This document shows positions 27,003 through 36,044 of a DNA stretch of 64,000 bases, piece by piece. How positions within the stretch are numbered: the stretch's first letter is position 1; the number at the start of each line of letters is the position of its first letter. Position numbers and translations under genes: made by a program. The DNA is taken from positions 1 to 64,000 of the forward strand of contig JAJXYD010000040.1 in the NCBI GenBank assembly GCA_021780695.1, given 5' to 3'. The notes under the pieces were generated by a model that was not told where the DNA came from, made no database searches, and saw only the letters and a program-made list of their open reading frames with translations. The stretch comes from Deltaproteobacteria bacterium (GTDB taxonomy: Bacteria > Desulfobacterota > Syntrophobacteria > Syntrophobacterales > Syntrophobacteraceae).

Positions 27003-29084
27003 GTGGATGCGGTGTTTAATGCCCAATCGGTTGTCGTGGTGGGGGTTTCCGAGGCAGCCGACAATCTGGGCAAAAACGTAGTGGCCAATCTTGTCAATTT
27101 CGGCTACCAGGGCAAGATCTACCCGGTGGGCCCCCGAGGTGGAACGGTTTTCGGCCTGCCGATCTATCGCTCGATTTCTGAATTGCCCGCAAAGGCCGAT
27201 CTGGCCGTAATTCTTACTCCCGCGCGCCTGGTAAACGAAATGCTCGTTCAATGCGGCGAAAATGGAACACGGGCCGCGGTGATAGAAACAGCCGGTTTTC
27301 AGGAAAGCGGGCAAACGTCCGGCGAGTTGCTCGAACAGGAAATAATGAAGACGTGCCAAAGGTTTGGCATTCATTTTGTCGGCCCCAATTGCGTAGGGAT
27401 CGTAAACACGGCAAATAACCTCTATACTCCTTTCATGCCTTTTTCGGCTCCTTACCGGAAGGGTAAAATAGGAGTATTCGCTCAAAGCGGCGGGGTAGGT
27501 CTCAGCATGGCCGAAAGGCTGTGCCGCTGCGGGGTGGGCATAAGCAAATTTGTAAGCATGGGCAATAAGCTCGATCGCAATGAAGCCGACTACCTCGCCT
27601 TTCTTATCGATGATCCGGAAACGGAAATCATTTATTTTTACCTGGAAGGCTTCAAAAACGGACGGGCCTTCGCGGAACTGGCAAAGCGCTGCAAAAAGCC
27701 CATCGTTTTGCACAAGTCAAACACCAGTCCCCAGAGTCTGACCATTGCTCAGTCCCACACGGCGGTCCTTGCCGCGGACGATTCGGTCGTGGAGGCGGTT
27801 TGCCGTGAAACGGGCATAATGAGGGTCTATTCGCTCTCGGAAGCCCTGGCGGTGCTAAGGAGCCTGGCTTTGCCGCCGTTAAAGGGTAACAACCTCGCCG
27901 TTATATCCCGCTCGGGCGGCCATGCCGTGGTGATAACCGATGCCTGTTCGGAGTGCGGTTTTCATCTCCCTCCCCTGGACAGCCATATTATAGAGTATGC
28001 GCAAAAATATACCCGCGCGGGTGTCATTCGGCTGGGAAATCCGCTCGACCTGGGCGATGTCTACGATCTGTCCTTCTATGCCAAGGCTGTGGAAATGGCT
28101 CTTGCGCAGGATAACATCGACGGGGTCGTGTTCATGCATGTCTCCCAGATGGCGCAGGAAGGGCAGGCCTCCAGGGATTTGCTCGAAAACCTGGCGCAGA
28201 TTTCCGCCAGATCCGGAAAACCGGTTGCAACCGTAGTGGAAATTCCTTTCCAGGAGCGTGTGCGTCTTGAACAAGACTCAAACACTCCCTTCTTTCTCGA
28301 CCCGGGCGAAACCGTAAAGGCCCTTGCGATCCAGTTAAAGGGCTCTAACGGGGGGAAGGCGGGCAAAGTGTTCCCTGAGCCCTTAGCCGATTTAGACAGC
28401 GCACAAATTGAGCAATGGTTTTCCGGGATTCTCAGCCGTAATCGTCAGCCTCTTCTTGACGAAGCCCTCCAATTGATCGAGCTTGCCGGGATACCCACGG
28501 TTCCGTGGCGCATGTGCGGCGAGGTCGAAGGGGCCCTGGAATTTTGCGAAAATGCCGGTTTCCCCGTGGTGTTAAAAGCCGTTGCGCCCTCCTTGCTGCA
28601 CAAAAGCGACAAGGGAGCGATTGCCCTGGGCATAGGAGAGCCTGATGTGCTCAGGAGGGAGTGGCGCCGTTTGCAATGCCTCTCCGAAGATATCACCGGC
28701 ATTGTTGTGCAAAAGATGGTCCCGACGGCAAGAGAGATCGTGGTCGGAGGCAAGCAGGACTTCTCCTTTGGACCTGTCATTGTAGCCGGTCTTGGCGGGA
28801 TAATGGTCGAGGTCCTAAAGGATGTCGCCATGCGCCTTGCTCCCGTTGACGTCGATACCGCAACGCAGATGCTGGGTGAGCTTTCGGGAAGCCGGATACT
28901 TGGCCGGTTTAGAGGCATGCGGGAAGCCGATATAAAAGCCGGTGCCCGGATTCTTTCCCAGGTTTCCATCCTGATAAGCCGTTTCCCTCGGATACGTGAG
29001 ATCGATTTAAACCCGGTATGCCTTGGCGATGAGGGCGAAGGGGCCCTTGCCCTGGATGCCCGGGTTCTTATAGACAGGCCGTGA
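27003..29084 (+). CDS. Acetate/acyl-CoA ligase, ADP-forming (fused alpha-beta)
   Basis: A 693-residue fused ADP-forming acyl-CoA synthetase. Domain order is CoA-binding Rossmann (about 1-125), succinyl-CoA ligase-like domain (130-460) and ATP-grasp (about 470-693). The phosphorylated histidine is in SHTAVLAADDSV (near residue 250), and LKAVAPSLLHKSDKGA marks the ATP-grasp. It converts acyl-CoA, ADP and phosphate to acid, CoA and ATP, the usual energy-conserving direction in anaerobes. Start GTG 27003 is supported by a GGGGG-rich site upstream; no in-frame ATG lies nearer. It follows ahbC after 74 bases; a functional link is not evident. Confidence 0.9.
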   Translation: MDAVFNAQSVVVVGVSEAADNLGKNVVANLVNFGYQGKIYPVGPRGGTVFGLPIYRSISELPAKADLAVILTPARLVNEMLVQCGENGTRAAVIETAGFQESGQTSGELLEQEIMKTCQRFGIHFVGPNCVGIVNTANNLYTPFMPFSAPYRKGKIGVFAQSGGVGLSMAERLCRCGVGISKFVSMGNKLDRNEADYLAFLIDDPETEIIYFYLEGFKNGRAFAELAKRCKKPIVLHKSNTSPQSLTIAQSHTAVLAADDSVVEAVCRETGIMRVYSLSEALAVLRSLALPPLKGNNLAVISRSGGHAVVITDACSECGFHLPPLDSHIIEYAQKYTRAGVIRLGNPLDLGDVYDLSFYAKAVEMALAQDNIDGVVFMHVSQMAQEGQASRDLLENLAQISARSGKPVATVVEIPFQERVRLEQDSNTPFFLDPGETVKALAIQLKGSNGGKAGKVFPEPLADLDSAQIEQWFSGILSRNRQPLLDEALQLIELAGIPTVPWRMCGEVEGALEFCENAGFPVVLKAVAPSLLHKSDKGAIALGIGEPDVLRREWRRLQCLSEDITGIVVQKMVPTAREIVVGGKQDFSFGPVIVAGLGGIMVEVLKDVAMRLAPVDVDTATQMLGELSGSRILGRFRGMREADIKAGARILSQVSILISRFPRIREIDLNPVCLGDEGEGALALDARVLIDRP

Positions 29085-29159
29085 TTTTGCCGGTCCGCGA
29101 TGTGCGGCAAAAGAGCCGATCCCGCGAACCGTTCCCATGCCAAACATTAAGAAAATGTA

Positions 29160-29187
29160 TTGACTTATTCGGTCAATTTGCTATTGA
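29160..29187 (+). promoter_or_regulatory. Promoter of the fluoride-response operon
   Basis: TTGACT (29160-29165) and TATTGA (29182-29187) are separated by 16 bases and would start transcription near 29194, just ahead of the riboswitch. The position fits a sigma-70 promoter, though the -10 is imperfect. Confidence 0.55.
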
Positions 29188-29198
29188 TTTCGCCGTAT

Positions 29199-29255
29199 GC
29201 GGTGATGGAGTCCACCTTAACCGCCTTCGTGAACGGCTGATGACTCCTACCTTGG
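29199..29255 (+). ncRNA. Fluoride riboswitch (crcB motif)
   Basis: The core 29201-29251 matches the fluoride riboswitch: GGTGATGGAG followed by TCCACC closing the first hairpin, a loop TTAAC, the second stem CCG/CGG around 29221-29236, then CTGATGACTCCTACC. The pseudoknot GGAGT (29207-29211) with ACTCC (29243-29247) is present. It lies upstream of crcB and a terminator, so fluoride binding should prevent termination and allow crcB expression. Confidence 0.93.
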
Positions 29256-29301
29256 TAACTCTGTCGAGCGGGCCTGGTAGGTGATATTTATCTTGTATCA
29301 A

Positions 29302-29339
29302 AAAGCTCTTGCCAGGTAAAACCCTGGAAGAGCTTTTTT
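29302..29339 (+). terminator. Expression-platform terminator of the fluoride riboswitch
   Basis: GCTCTT and CCAGG (29305-29316) pair with CCTGG and AAGAGC (29323-29333) around TAAAAC, followed by TTTTTT. It ends 68 bases before the crcB start and is the expected ligand-controlled transcription terminator. Confidence 0.8.
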
Positions 29340-29407
29340 GTGGTCTGCCGTGGGGGGCTGCCGGGCCGGAACCTCAATGGCTTGATTTCTTAAGGATGCG
29401 GGATTAC

Positions 29408-29785
29408 ATGATTAATGTGCTTCTTGTCCTGATTGGCGGTGGTCTGGGGTCTCTTACCAGATATGGCGCAGCACTTCTTGCCGTTAAGCTCTTTGGAACC
29501 AGATTTCCCTACGGCACTCTTATCGTTAACCTCTCGGGCTGTTTTTTGATCGGGTTGGCTTTTGCCCTGGCCGAACGGGGACTAAACATCATGAACCCCA
29601 CGGTTCGCCTTTTTTTCATTACAGGCTTTCTTGGCGGGCTGACAACATTTTCGAGCTACGCCGTGGAGACGGTCAACACCCTTCGCGTGGGCAGCGGCCT
29701 TATAGCCGGGCTAAATTTTTTATCCAATAATTTAATCGGCCTGACCCTTGTCTTTATTGGACTTTGGGTTGGCCGGGTACTGTAA
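29408..29785 (+). CDS. crcB: Fluoride exporter CrcB/FluC
   Basis: A 125-residue four-TM fluoride channel of the FluC family; the dual-topology dimer lets fluoride leave the cell. Family motifs GGLGSLTRY (near residue 10), GTLIVNLSGCFLIG and GFLGGLTTFSSY are visible. ATG 29408 was chosen over longer in-frame starts because it has GGGA about five bases upstream and matches usual family length. The gene is preceded by a fluoride riboswitch and terminator, and the DUF190-CBS gene starts 11 bases after the stop. Together they form a fluoride-defence operon. Confidence 0.95.
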   Translation: MINVLLVLIGGGLGSLTRYGAALLAVKLFGTRFPYGTLIVNLSGCFLIGLAFALAERGLNIMNPTVRLFFITGFLGGLTTFSSYAVETVNTLRVGSGLIAGLNFLSNNLIGLTLVFIGLWVGRVL

Positions 29786-29796
29786 GAGAAGAAAAC

Positions 29797-31083
29797 ATGC
29801 TTCAGTACAAGGTGATCGAGATATTTACCAGCGAGGCGCAACGCTATGCGGGCCGCCCACTTTACAGTGCGGTGGTTCAAAGCGTTCGGGATCTCAAAAT
29901 CCCCGGAAGGTGCATCGTTACAAGGGGCATAGAGGGCTGTTACGAAACCGGTGAAATAGCCGCCGAAAGGCTTGAAATCGTTTCCTATCACATGCCTGTG
30001 CGCATTGAGATCATAGTTCCGGCAACGGATTGCGAAAACGTTCTTTCAAAAGTAACCGAGATGGTGGCAGACGGAATCATAGCCGTTCGCGACGTTGCGG
30101 TGGTCTCGCACAAGACTTTCGGCCTGCTCATGCCAAGAAACACACGGGTCCGCGAGATTATGACCCCGGAGCCCAAACGGGTGGGGATAGATACCCCGGC
30201 CGACGAGGTTGCCCGACTATTGCTTTCTTCGGACTTCACCGGACTGCCGGTGGTAGATGATCAAGACCGTCCCGTGGGAATTATCTCCCAGGAAGATCTG
30301 ATCAATAAGGCCAAGTTGCCGATCCGCTTTGGTCTTTTGGCCTCGGCGGACAAGGAGAAAATCGACCGGATATTCGAGGGGCTCGCTCCGAAGCCGGCAA
30401 CAGCGATTATGACATCTCCCGCCGTCGTTGTCGGAGTCGATCAACTGGTTACAGAGGCTGTCGATTTGATGCTGGCAAAAAAGGTCAAGCGTCTTCCGGT
30501 TGTCGATAAGTCGGGACATCTTGTTGGAAATATTTCGCGTCTGGATATTTTTCGAACCATCACCAGTGTCTGCCCGGACTGGTCGGCATTCCGGGGTAAA
30601 AACATTTCCGTTGAAGGCCTTAGCCGCGTTTCCGATATTATGCGCTGTGACGTCCAAACGGTTCTCCCCGATACGCCTATAGAGAAAGTGCTGGGCATTA
30701 TCGGCTGCAGCGACATCCAGCGGGTCTGTGTGGTTGACGCACAGGGGGTTTTTAGAGGAATCATTTCGGATCGCGACCTTCTTTTCGCTTTCGCCGACCA
30801 GCACCCTGGAATCTGGGATTTTTTTGCCGGAAAGCTTCCCTTTGGCGAGCACGGCAGAAGACGCAGGCAATTGCAAGAGTATTTGAAGATGAAGACCGCC
30901 GGCGAGGTGATGAACACCGACATCGTTTCCGTCGAGGAAGATACCTCCATCGAGGAGGCCGTTCGCCTGATGCTCGAAAAGGGCCTCAAAAGACTTCCCG
31001 TACTCGATTCCATGGGCGGATTCAAGGGAATGGTAAGCAGGGATACACTGCTAAGGACAATCTTTGGTCCCGGTAAGCAGTGA
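29797..31083 (+). CDS. DUF190 protein with four CBS domains
   Basis: A 428-residue protein. Residues 1-105 match DUF190, a PII-like fold often found beside crcB. Four CBS domains then follow, near 115-165, 200-250, 285-345 and 370-425; repeats of IMTPEP, IMTSPAVVVG, IMRCDVQT and VMNTDIVSV open each. CBS pairs usually bind adenine nucleotides. Because it is directly downstream of crcB and the riboswitch, it is probably induced by fluoride and may sense cellular energy state during fluoride stress, which is inference. The ATG at 29797 follows an AGAAG-type site. Confidence 0.88.
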   Translation: MLQYKVIEIFTSEAQRYAGRPLYSAVVQSVRDLKIPGRCIVTRGIEGCYETGEIAAERLEIVSYHMPVRIEIIVPATDCENVLSKVTEMVADGIIAVRDVAVVSHKTFGLLMPRNTRVREIMTPEPKRVGIDTPADEVARLLLSSDFTGLPVVDDQDRPVGIISQEDLINKAKLPIRFGLLASADKEKIDRIFEGLAPKPATAIMTSPAVVVGVDQLVTEAVDLMLAKKVKRLPVVDKSGHLVGNISRLDIFRTITSVCPDWSAFRGKNISVEGLSRVSDIMRCDVQTVLPDTPIEKVLGIIGCSDIQRVCVVDAQGVFRGIISDRDLLFAFADQHPGIWDFFAGKLPFGEHGRRRRQLQEYLKMKTAGEVMNTDIVSVEEDTSIEEAVRLMLEKGLKRLPVLDSMGGFKGMVSRDTLLRTIFGPGKQ

Positions 31084-31253
31084 CGCCCGGCTCTTGCGGG
31101 CCGCAAAGAGTTCCTCCCTCTCGTCTATCCATTTGGAGTCGCCTCACTGTGGGGCTCTACCGGATCGAAACGGTGAGGGGCAAATCCGGCAAAAGAGTTT
31201 ATCTTCTTTCCAGCTCTCATGAGACAACAGCTTAAAGGAAGGAGGGGTTCTTC

Positions 31254-31631
31254 ATGACCAGGGGATGCCCTTTTTGCGCGATCACCAGTCCGGTAGTGGA
31301 AAATGGTCTGGCTTTTGCCGTATACGATACCTCGCCGGTCACTGAAGGCCATCTTTTGATAATACCCAAAAGACATTATCCGAGCCTCTTCGAGGCAAGC
31401 AGGGAAGAACTCGAAGCCATCGCGGAGCTGGTAAGAATTGCTAAATCGATTCTTGATGAAAAATACAGGCCCGACGGCTATAACATAGGAGTCAATATCG
31501 GGACGGCCTCGGGGCAAACGATCATGCACGTTCACCTTCATTTGATCCCACGCTTTGTCGGCGACGTCGCAGAGCCTCTTGGCGGTGTACGCGGTGTTAT
31601 TCCCGCCAGGCAGAAGTATCCGTCGCCGTGA
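31254..31631 (+). CDS. HIT family hydrolase
   Basis: A 125-residue histidine-triad protein. The active-site HVHLHLIPRF near residue 88 is clear, and the N-terminal CPFC may bind zinc. Family members hydrolyse AMP-linked conjugates or dinucleotides. GGAAGGAGG lies about ten bases before the ATG. No tight operon link is seen with the DUF190-CBS gene 170 bases upstream. Specific substrate is not predictable from the sequence. Confidence 0.9.
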   Translation: MTRGCPFCAITSPVVENGLAFAVYDTSPVTEGHLLIIPKRHYPSLFEASREELEAIAELVRIAKSILDEKYRPDGYNIGVNIGTASGQTIMHVHLHLIPRFVGDVAEPLGGVRGVIPARQKYPSP

Positions 31632-31722
31632 CCTGTGCGCCTTGATCTTATTGCCCGGTAAAGGTGGGATATACCAGCCCGGGGCATAACTCCCGACAAG
31701 GGAAAAAGACGAAAGGAAAAAT

Positions 31723-32295
31723 ATGAAGATCGTCTCTTTGCTTGGAAGTCCTCGAAAAAAAGCAAACAGTGCACTGATTGCTGAAAAGTTTTGCGCGGAA
31801 GCTAAAAAGTTTGGCGCTCAAGTGAAGACATTCGAATTAAACGCGCTAAGCTACCAGGCCTGCCAGGGATGCAACGTCTGCAAGACCAAACTCGACAGGT
31901 GCGTGCTAAAAGACGACCTGACTGAAGTCCTGGACTCTATCCGAGAGGCGGATATCCTGGTTCTGGCCTCACCTGTTTATTTTTGGGACGTAACGGCACA
32001 GGTGAAAGGTTTTCTGGACAGGTGCTTTTCTTTTCTCACCCCCAATTTCATTACAGCTCCAAACAAATCCCGTTTACCCTCGGGGAAAAAGCTGCTGATG
32101 ATTCTTACCCAGGGCAACACCGACAGGAATTCTTTTACAAATATTTTTGAAAAGTTCGACTATTTTTTCCGGATGTTCGGTTTTACCGACACCCGTCAGA
32201 TCAGAGCTTTTGGGACAAATGAACCGGGTATGGTTGAAACGGATCAGGAGATTATGGAGCTTGCGGCAAAAACAGCTCAACAATTTTGCAGCTGA
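31723..32295 (+). CDS. Flavodoxin-family NAD(P)H-dependent oxidoreductase
   Basis: A 190-residue flavodoxin-like protein. LGSPRKKANSALIAEKF binds the flavin phosphate, CQGCNVCKT adds a Cys-rich segment typical of iron-sulfur flavoproteins or NADPH-dependent FMN reductases, and SPVYFWDVTAQVKGFLDR forms the second flavin loop. The cluster cysteines at about residues 46-52 fit a partial iron-sulfur flavoprotein motif, though a cluster is not certain. The 3' end overlaps the convergent small gene by 19 bases. Confidence 0.85.
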   Translation: MKIVSLLGSPRKKANSALIAEKFCAEAKKFGAQVKTFELNALSYQACQGCNVCKTKLDRCVLKDDLTEVLDSIREADILVLASPVYFWDVTAQVKGFLDRCFSFLTPNFITAPNKSRLPSGKKLLMILTQGNTDRNSFTNIFEKFDYFFRMFGFTDTRQIRAFGTNEPGMVETDQEIMELAAKTAQQFCS

Positions 32296-32834
32296 CAGGG
32301 AGCCCCGAGGATTTTCTCCAGGTCTTTAATGCGAAAGAAGCTCTCCCGCAGAAAAGCGGCAAGATCGGAGACGATTCCAGGCGGCTCTTTCCAGAGGGCG
32401 GGGGAGCTGAGCTCGTTTTCAAGTTCCCCGATTTCGGAAAGCAGGCGGGATATTTGAGCCGTTTCGTGCTGGCGCCTTCGAAAAAGATTGTATTGGAATT
32501 GTTCGATCTCGGGAAATTCCACCGGTTTTCCCAATTTTTCAAAGCGCCGGGCAATCCGGTCCCTCTCGGCTTCCATGACCTCTTCGTCAGGGACACGGCG
32601 CGATTTTAGCCATTCCATGAGGGAGGCGTACCTGAGGCACAGCACATTGTACTTTTGGCCCGCTTCCCCCGTGGGATAGACTCGCCTCCATCCCCTGGGG
32701 CTTTTGGGGTCCAGGCCCGAAGGAGGGGCGTTTTTTCGGAAAGCTCGAAGTCGGCCTGCCCGAAACCCTTGGAGCAGATCGGCTTCACTTGCCCCCGGAA
32801 AGCCGGAGGCAATATTTTTGCCAGGAATCATCAT
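32277..32834 (-). CDS. Unknown 185-residue protein coupled to an acyl-CoA ligase
   Basis: This protein starts at ATG 32834 and overlaps the stop of the upstream acyl-CoA ligase by four bases (ATGA), which implies translational coupling. It is charged, Arg/Glu-rich and mostly helical in the second half, with no signal peptide or membrane segment. I recognise no domain. The 3' end overlaps the convergent flavodoxin-like gene by 19 bases. Its tight coupling suggests a role with the ligase, but that is inference only. Confidence 0.6.
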   Translation of the reverse strand: MMIPGKNIASGFPGASEADLLQGFRAGRLRAFRKNAPPSGLDPKSPRGWRRVYPTGEAGQKYNVLCLRYASLMEWLKSRRVPDEEVMEAERDRIARRFEKLGKPVEFPEIEQFQYNLFRRRQHETAQISRLLSEIGELENELSSPALWKEPPGIVSDLAAFLRESFFRIKDLEKILGAPCQLQNC

Positions 32835-34378
32835 TGGGCGTACATACCGCGAAGTTTGGGCTTTTCTATCTTTCCGGTCGGATTGCGGGGAACCTGCCCG
32901 AAAATAATCTTTCTGGGCCTTTTGTACCTGGGTAGTTGCTCGCAGAAAAGGTTTAGCGCCTCTTCGGTAAGGACTCTACCCGGCTTGACCTGGACCACGG
33001 CCGCGGCGATCTCTCCCAGGCGAAGACTGGGAATGCCGATGACCCCTACGTCCTGAATATCGGGATGAGCCTGAAGAAAGTCTTCTATTTCGACAGGGTA
33101 GATATTTTCGCCCCCCGTGATAATGAGATCCTTTTTCCTGTCCACAAGCCAGATGAAGCCGTCCTCATCGTAGCGAGCCATGTCTCCGGACAAAAGCCAG
33201 CCGTCTTTAAAGATTTTTTCGGTTTCCTCCGGATTTTTAAAGTATTCTTTCATGACGCCCGGTCCCCTTATGGCCAGTTCTCCGACTTGGCCTTTGGCGA
33301 CGGGGTTGTGCAAGGCATCGACTATGCGGATTTCATAGCCCTCTCCCGGAATCCCGATAGCGCCCACCTTATGGGTGTTTTCAACTCCCAGATGCACGCA
33401 TCCGGGTCCCGTGCATTCGGTAAGGCCGTAGTTGGTATCGTACTGATGGTTCGGGAAGACCTTTTTCCACTCCTTGATGAGGCTTGGCGGCACGGGTTGG
33501 GCGCCTATGTGCATGAGCCGCCACTGGCTGAGTTCATAGTCTTTCAGATCGACATCCCTGTTTTGAATGGCGAAAAGAATATCCAGAGCCCATGGAACCA
33601 GAAGCCAAACGATTGTGACCTTTTCCTGGGAAACGGCCTCGAGTATCCAACGGGGCTCGACACCTTTTAAAATGACCGCCTTTGCGCCGACTAAAAGGTT
33701 GCCAAACCAGTGCATCTTCGCTCCGGTATGATACAGAGGGGGAATGCACAGGAAATTGTCGTCGTGAGTCTGTTTGTGATGGCGGTTTTCGACGTAGCAG
33801 CTCGATTCGAGGTTTGCATGGGTCAAAAGGATCGCTTTGGGAGTTCCGGTTGTGCCGGAGGTAAAATAGAGGGCCGCATCGTCGCAACCCTCGAGACTTA
33901 CCCCGGGAGAAACGCATTCCGAGCAAAGAAGCTCATCGTAAGGTATCGCGTAGGCAGGCCTCACTGCTTCAGGTCCCAGAAAAACGAAGCTTTCAACAGA
34001 TTTTAGATCGTCTTTAATTGAATTGATACGTTCGATGAATTCTTCACCAAATAGGAAGACCTTGGCTTCGGCTATCTGCGCGCATCGTTTCAAGGCGGGG
34101 GCATCGAATCTAAAGTTGAGCGGTACGGCCAGGGCGCCGGTGCGCAGTATTGCGAAATAGGCCGGCAGCCATTCGAGGCAGTTCATCATGAGATGAACAA
34201 CCTTATCGCCCTTTTTTATGCCCCTTTTTATGAGCCAGCCGGCTATTTTGTCGGCCTGTTGGTCCAATTCACGCCAGCTGATTTCCCTGCGGCTTCCCGC
34301 GGCCGGAGCGCGTTCTATGAGCGCGGTTTTATTTCCATAGAGCCGCGCGTTTTCCGATAACATTGCCGTTATGAGCAT
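32831..34378 (-). CDS. AMP-forming acyl-CoA synthetase
   Basis: A 515-residue ANL-superfamily ligase that activates a carboxylic acid to its CoA thioester with ATP. Motifs are canonical: P-loop FTSGTTGTPKAILLTH (171-187), NYGLTECTGPG, GWLLSGDMARYDEDGF, DRKKDLIITGGENIYPVEIE and C-terminal NPTGKIEKPKLRG with the catalytic lysine. Length is normal. The substrate is unpredictable but medium- or long-chain fatty or aromatic acids are likely in an anaerobic acid degrader. The 185-residue coupled gene follows. Contrast the degenerate ligase at 6660-8180. Confidence 0.9.
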   Translation of the reverse strand: MLITAMLSENARLYGNKTALIERAPAAGSRREISWRELDQQADKIAGWLIKRGIKKGDKVVHLMMNCLEWLPAYFAILRTGALAVPLNFRFDAPALKRCAQIAEAKVFLFGEEFIERINSIKDDLKSVESFVFLGPEAVRPAYAIPYDELLCSECVSPGVSLEGCDDAALYFTSGTTGTPKAILLTHANLESSCYVENRHHKQTHDDNFLCIPPLYHTGAKMHWFGNLLVGAKAVILKGVEPRWILEAVSQEKVTIVWLLVPWALDILFAIQNRDVDLKDYELSQWRLMHIGAQPVPPSLIKEWKKVFPNHQYDTNYGLTECTGPGCVHLGVENTHKVGAIGIPGEGYEIRIVDALHNPVAKGQVGELAIRGPGVMKEYFKNPEETEKIFKDGWLLSGDMARYDEDGFIWLVDRKKDLIITGGENIYPVEIEDFLQAHPDIQDVGVIGIPSLRLGEIAAAVVQVKPGRVLTEEALNLFCEQLPRYKRPRKIIFGQVPRNPTGKIEKPKLRGMYAQ

Positions 34379-34502
34379 GGAGAAGTTTCCTTTGGGGATT
34401 GATTCGACATCTTAAGGGAGCGCTCCCGTGAGTAAATCGGGCCGGAGTGTTGGCAAAGTGCCCGCAAATTCAGGCGACTCGTAAATAGACTCCCCACGTA
34501 AA

Positions 34503-34712
34503 TCAGGCACAGTGTCCTGGAATCATCCGGCCATGAGGGCCGCGATGAGCCGGGACCCAACGGCGATAGCGATAGTGGGCGGGAATCCATTTGTGGTGCG
34601 GACCGTAATGGCCGGGGACATAGACTTTACCGCAACGCGGGTGGGCGTTTGCGCCAACCGTTACAAACAGCGTCATGAGAGCCAGGCCGAGGGCAAAGAC
34701 TATTGTTTTCAT
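34503..34712 (-). CDS. Exported His/Tyr-rich small protein with PxH repeats
   Basis: A 69-residue protein with a signal peptide (MKTIVFALGLALMTLFVTVGANA, cleavage before HPRCGK). The mature part repeats VPGH, IPAH, VPAH and IPGH with aromatic and basic residues in between, and ends CA. This resembles small exported His-rich, YXWGXW-like proteins, sometimes thought to bind metals. Two Cys in the mature part (CGK and GHCA) could form a disulfide. AGGAG lies seven bases before the ATG at 34712. Function is unknown. Confidence 0.7.
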   Translation of the reverse strand: MKTIVFALGLALMTLFVTVGANAHPRCGKVYVPGHYGPHHKWIPAHYRYRRWVPAHRGPHGRMIPGHCA

Positions 34713-34865
34713 TTTCAACTCCTGCTTTTTTGGGGGGCTGAGGTGTTGGTTTACCTTATCATTATTGTGCTTTATGGCGAGGCTGGAAGTAAAGTTTTTT
34801 CCTTCAGCCGCCGCTATATTATCGTCTCTGTCCATTTGCGAGGGCGCCAAAGTCGGCAGGTTCGA

Positions 34866-35822
34866 CTAACTTACCCCGAAGGTGTAGCAGGTTCCGGCCG
34901 TGTTGAGATTAAATTCCTCAGGCATCTCTCTTTTAAATGCCTCGATTGCCTCAAAGCCCGTGCAGTGGGTTGGAACAACGCACTCAGGCTTCATCGCCTT
35001 TATATCCTCGATCGTCCTGTTTATGATTTCCTGCCTGGCGTTGATCAAATGGAAGCCACCCATTACCGCGTGGACTTTTTCAATGGACGAAACTTTCCTC
35101 GCCTGTCGTACCGTATTGACGATTCCGGCATGGCCACACCCGGAAATCACAACGAGGCCTTTACCTTTAACATGAAAAAAAAGGGCCTGCTCACCGCGAA
35201 AATCATCGGGTTCCGGGCTTTTGCCGCGCTCGATCAGAAGCATCGGGGGCACTTTTTCATAGCTCGTAGTCCGTTCGATATTTCCGGTAAGGTAAGCTCC
35301 GGGAACGATCTCGACCGGTGTGGACACTTCCACGATCTTATAGCCAAGCTCCTCGATAGCGGCCCTTTTTAACTGCCCCACCCCAATGGGGGCTGCGGCG
35401 CCGGGGGGCAGGACAAATCTTTTCGAAAAGCATTCCTCTCCGACATAAAAAGGCGTGCCGGCGGGCACCTTTGAGCGGGCCGACTTGAGAATTTCGATGG
35501 CGGCCAAAAAGTGGTCGAAATGGCCGTGGCTCAAGCCAAATGCCCCGATTTTGCCGAGATCAATTCCCAACAGACTGATATTATTTAGAATACCGTTGGA
35601 ATCCTGTCCGAAGTCGAACATGCAACCGCTGGTCTTTCCATCGATAGAGGTCTCTATGTAATAGGACAGGCCGTGTTCGGCATGAATTGATTTAGCCGAC
35701 CCAAGGCCTCGGAACCTGTGTGCAAACTTTCCGTCAAGTCTTAGAGCGTCATAATAGTTGTCGGCCACCACCCAGATGGTGACCCTGTCGACTTCGCTGG
35801 TCTTAATGGTTGTTTTCGTCAT
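34866..35822 (-). CDS. MBL-fold metallo-hydrolase (COG1237, dihydropterin phosphate synthase-like)
   Basis: A 318-residue metallo-beta-lactamase-fold protein. The metal motif LSHGHFDH lies near residue 95, and later ligands fall in SGCGHAGI and MGGFHL, as in the COG1237 group related to archaeal 7,8-dihydropterin-6-methyl ribofuranosylaminobenzene phosphate synthase. That archaeal role is not established for bacterial members. It is divergent from the diadenylate-cyclase-like gene. The substrate is unknown. Confidence 0.82.
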   Translation of the reverse strand: MTKTTIKTSEVDRVTIWVVADNYYDALRLDGKFAHRFRGLGSAKSIHAEHGLSYYIETSIDGKTSGCMFDFGQDSNGILNNISLLGIDLGKIGAFGLSHGHFDHFLAAIEILKSARSKVPAGTPFYVGEECFSKRFVLPPGAAAPIGVGQLKRAAIEELGYKIVEVSTPVEIVPGAYLTGNIERTTSYEKVPPMLLIERGKSPEPDDFRGEQALFFHVKGKGLVVISGCGHAGIVNTVRQARKVSSIEKVHAVMGGFHLINARQEIINRTIEDIKAMKPECVVPTHCTGFEAIEAFKREMPEEFNLNTAGTCYTFGVS

Positions 35823-36044
35823 TATCGCGCCTCCTTTTGATTTCTTTCACCCGGCCAGGTCAACGCCCGATAATCCTTAACAGCATTATCAGTCCGGCCT
35901 AGGATTAAGTCAAACTTGCAATCAGGGATGATTTGCCTGTTAAAACCCCGGATTAATCTTGAAATAATATGCTGAAAATTGTACAAATTCAGCGCAGCCG
36001 GCTTTTGCCCTTCACCTCTTAAACCCCCTTTACTGCCGAGATTT

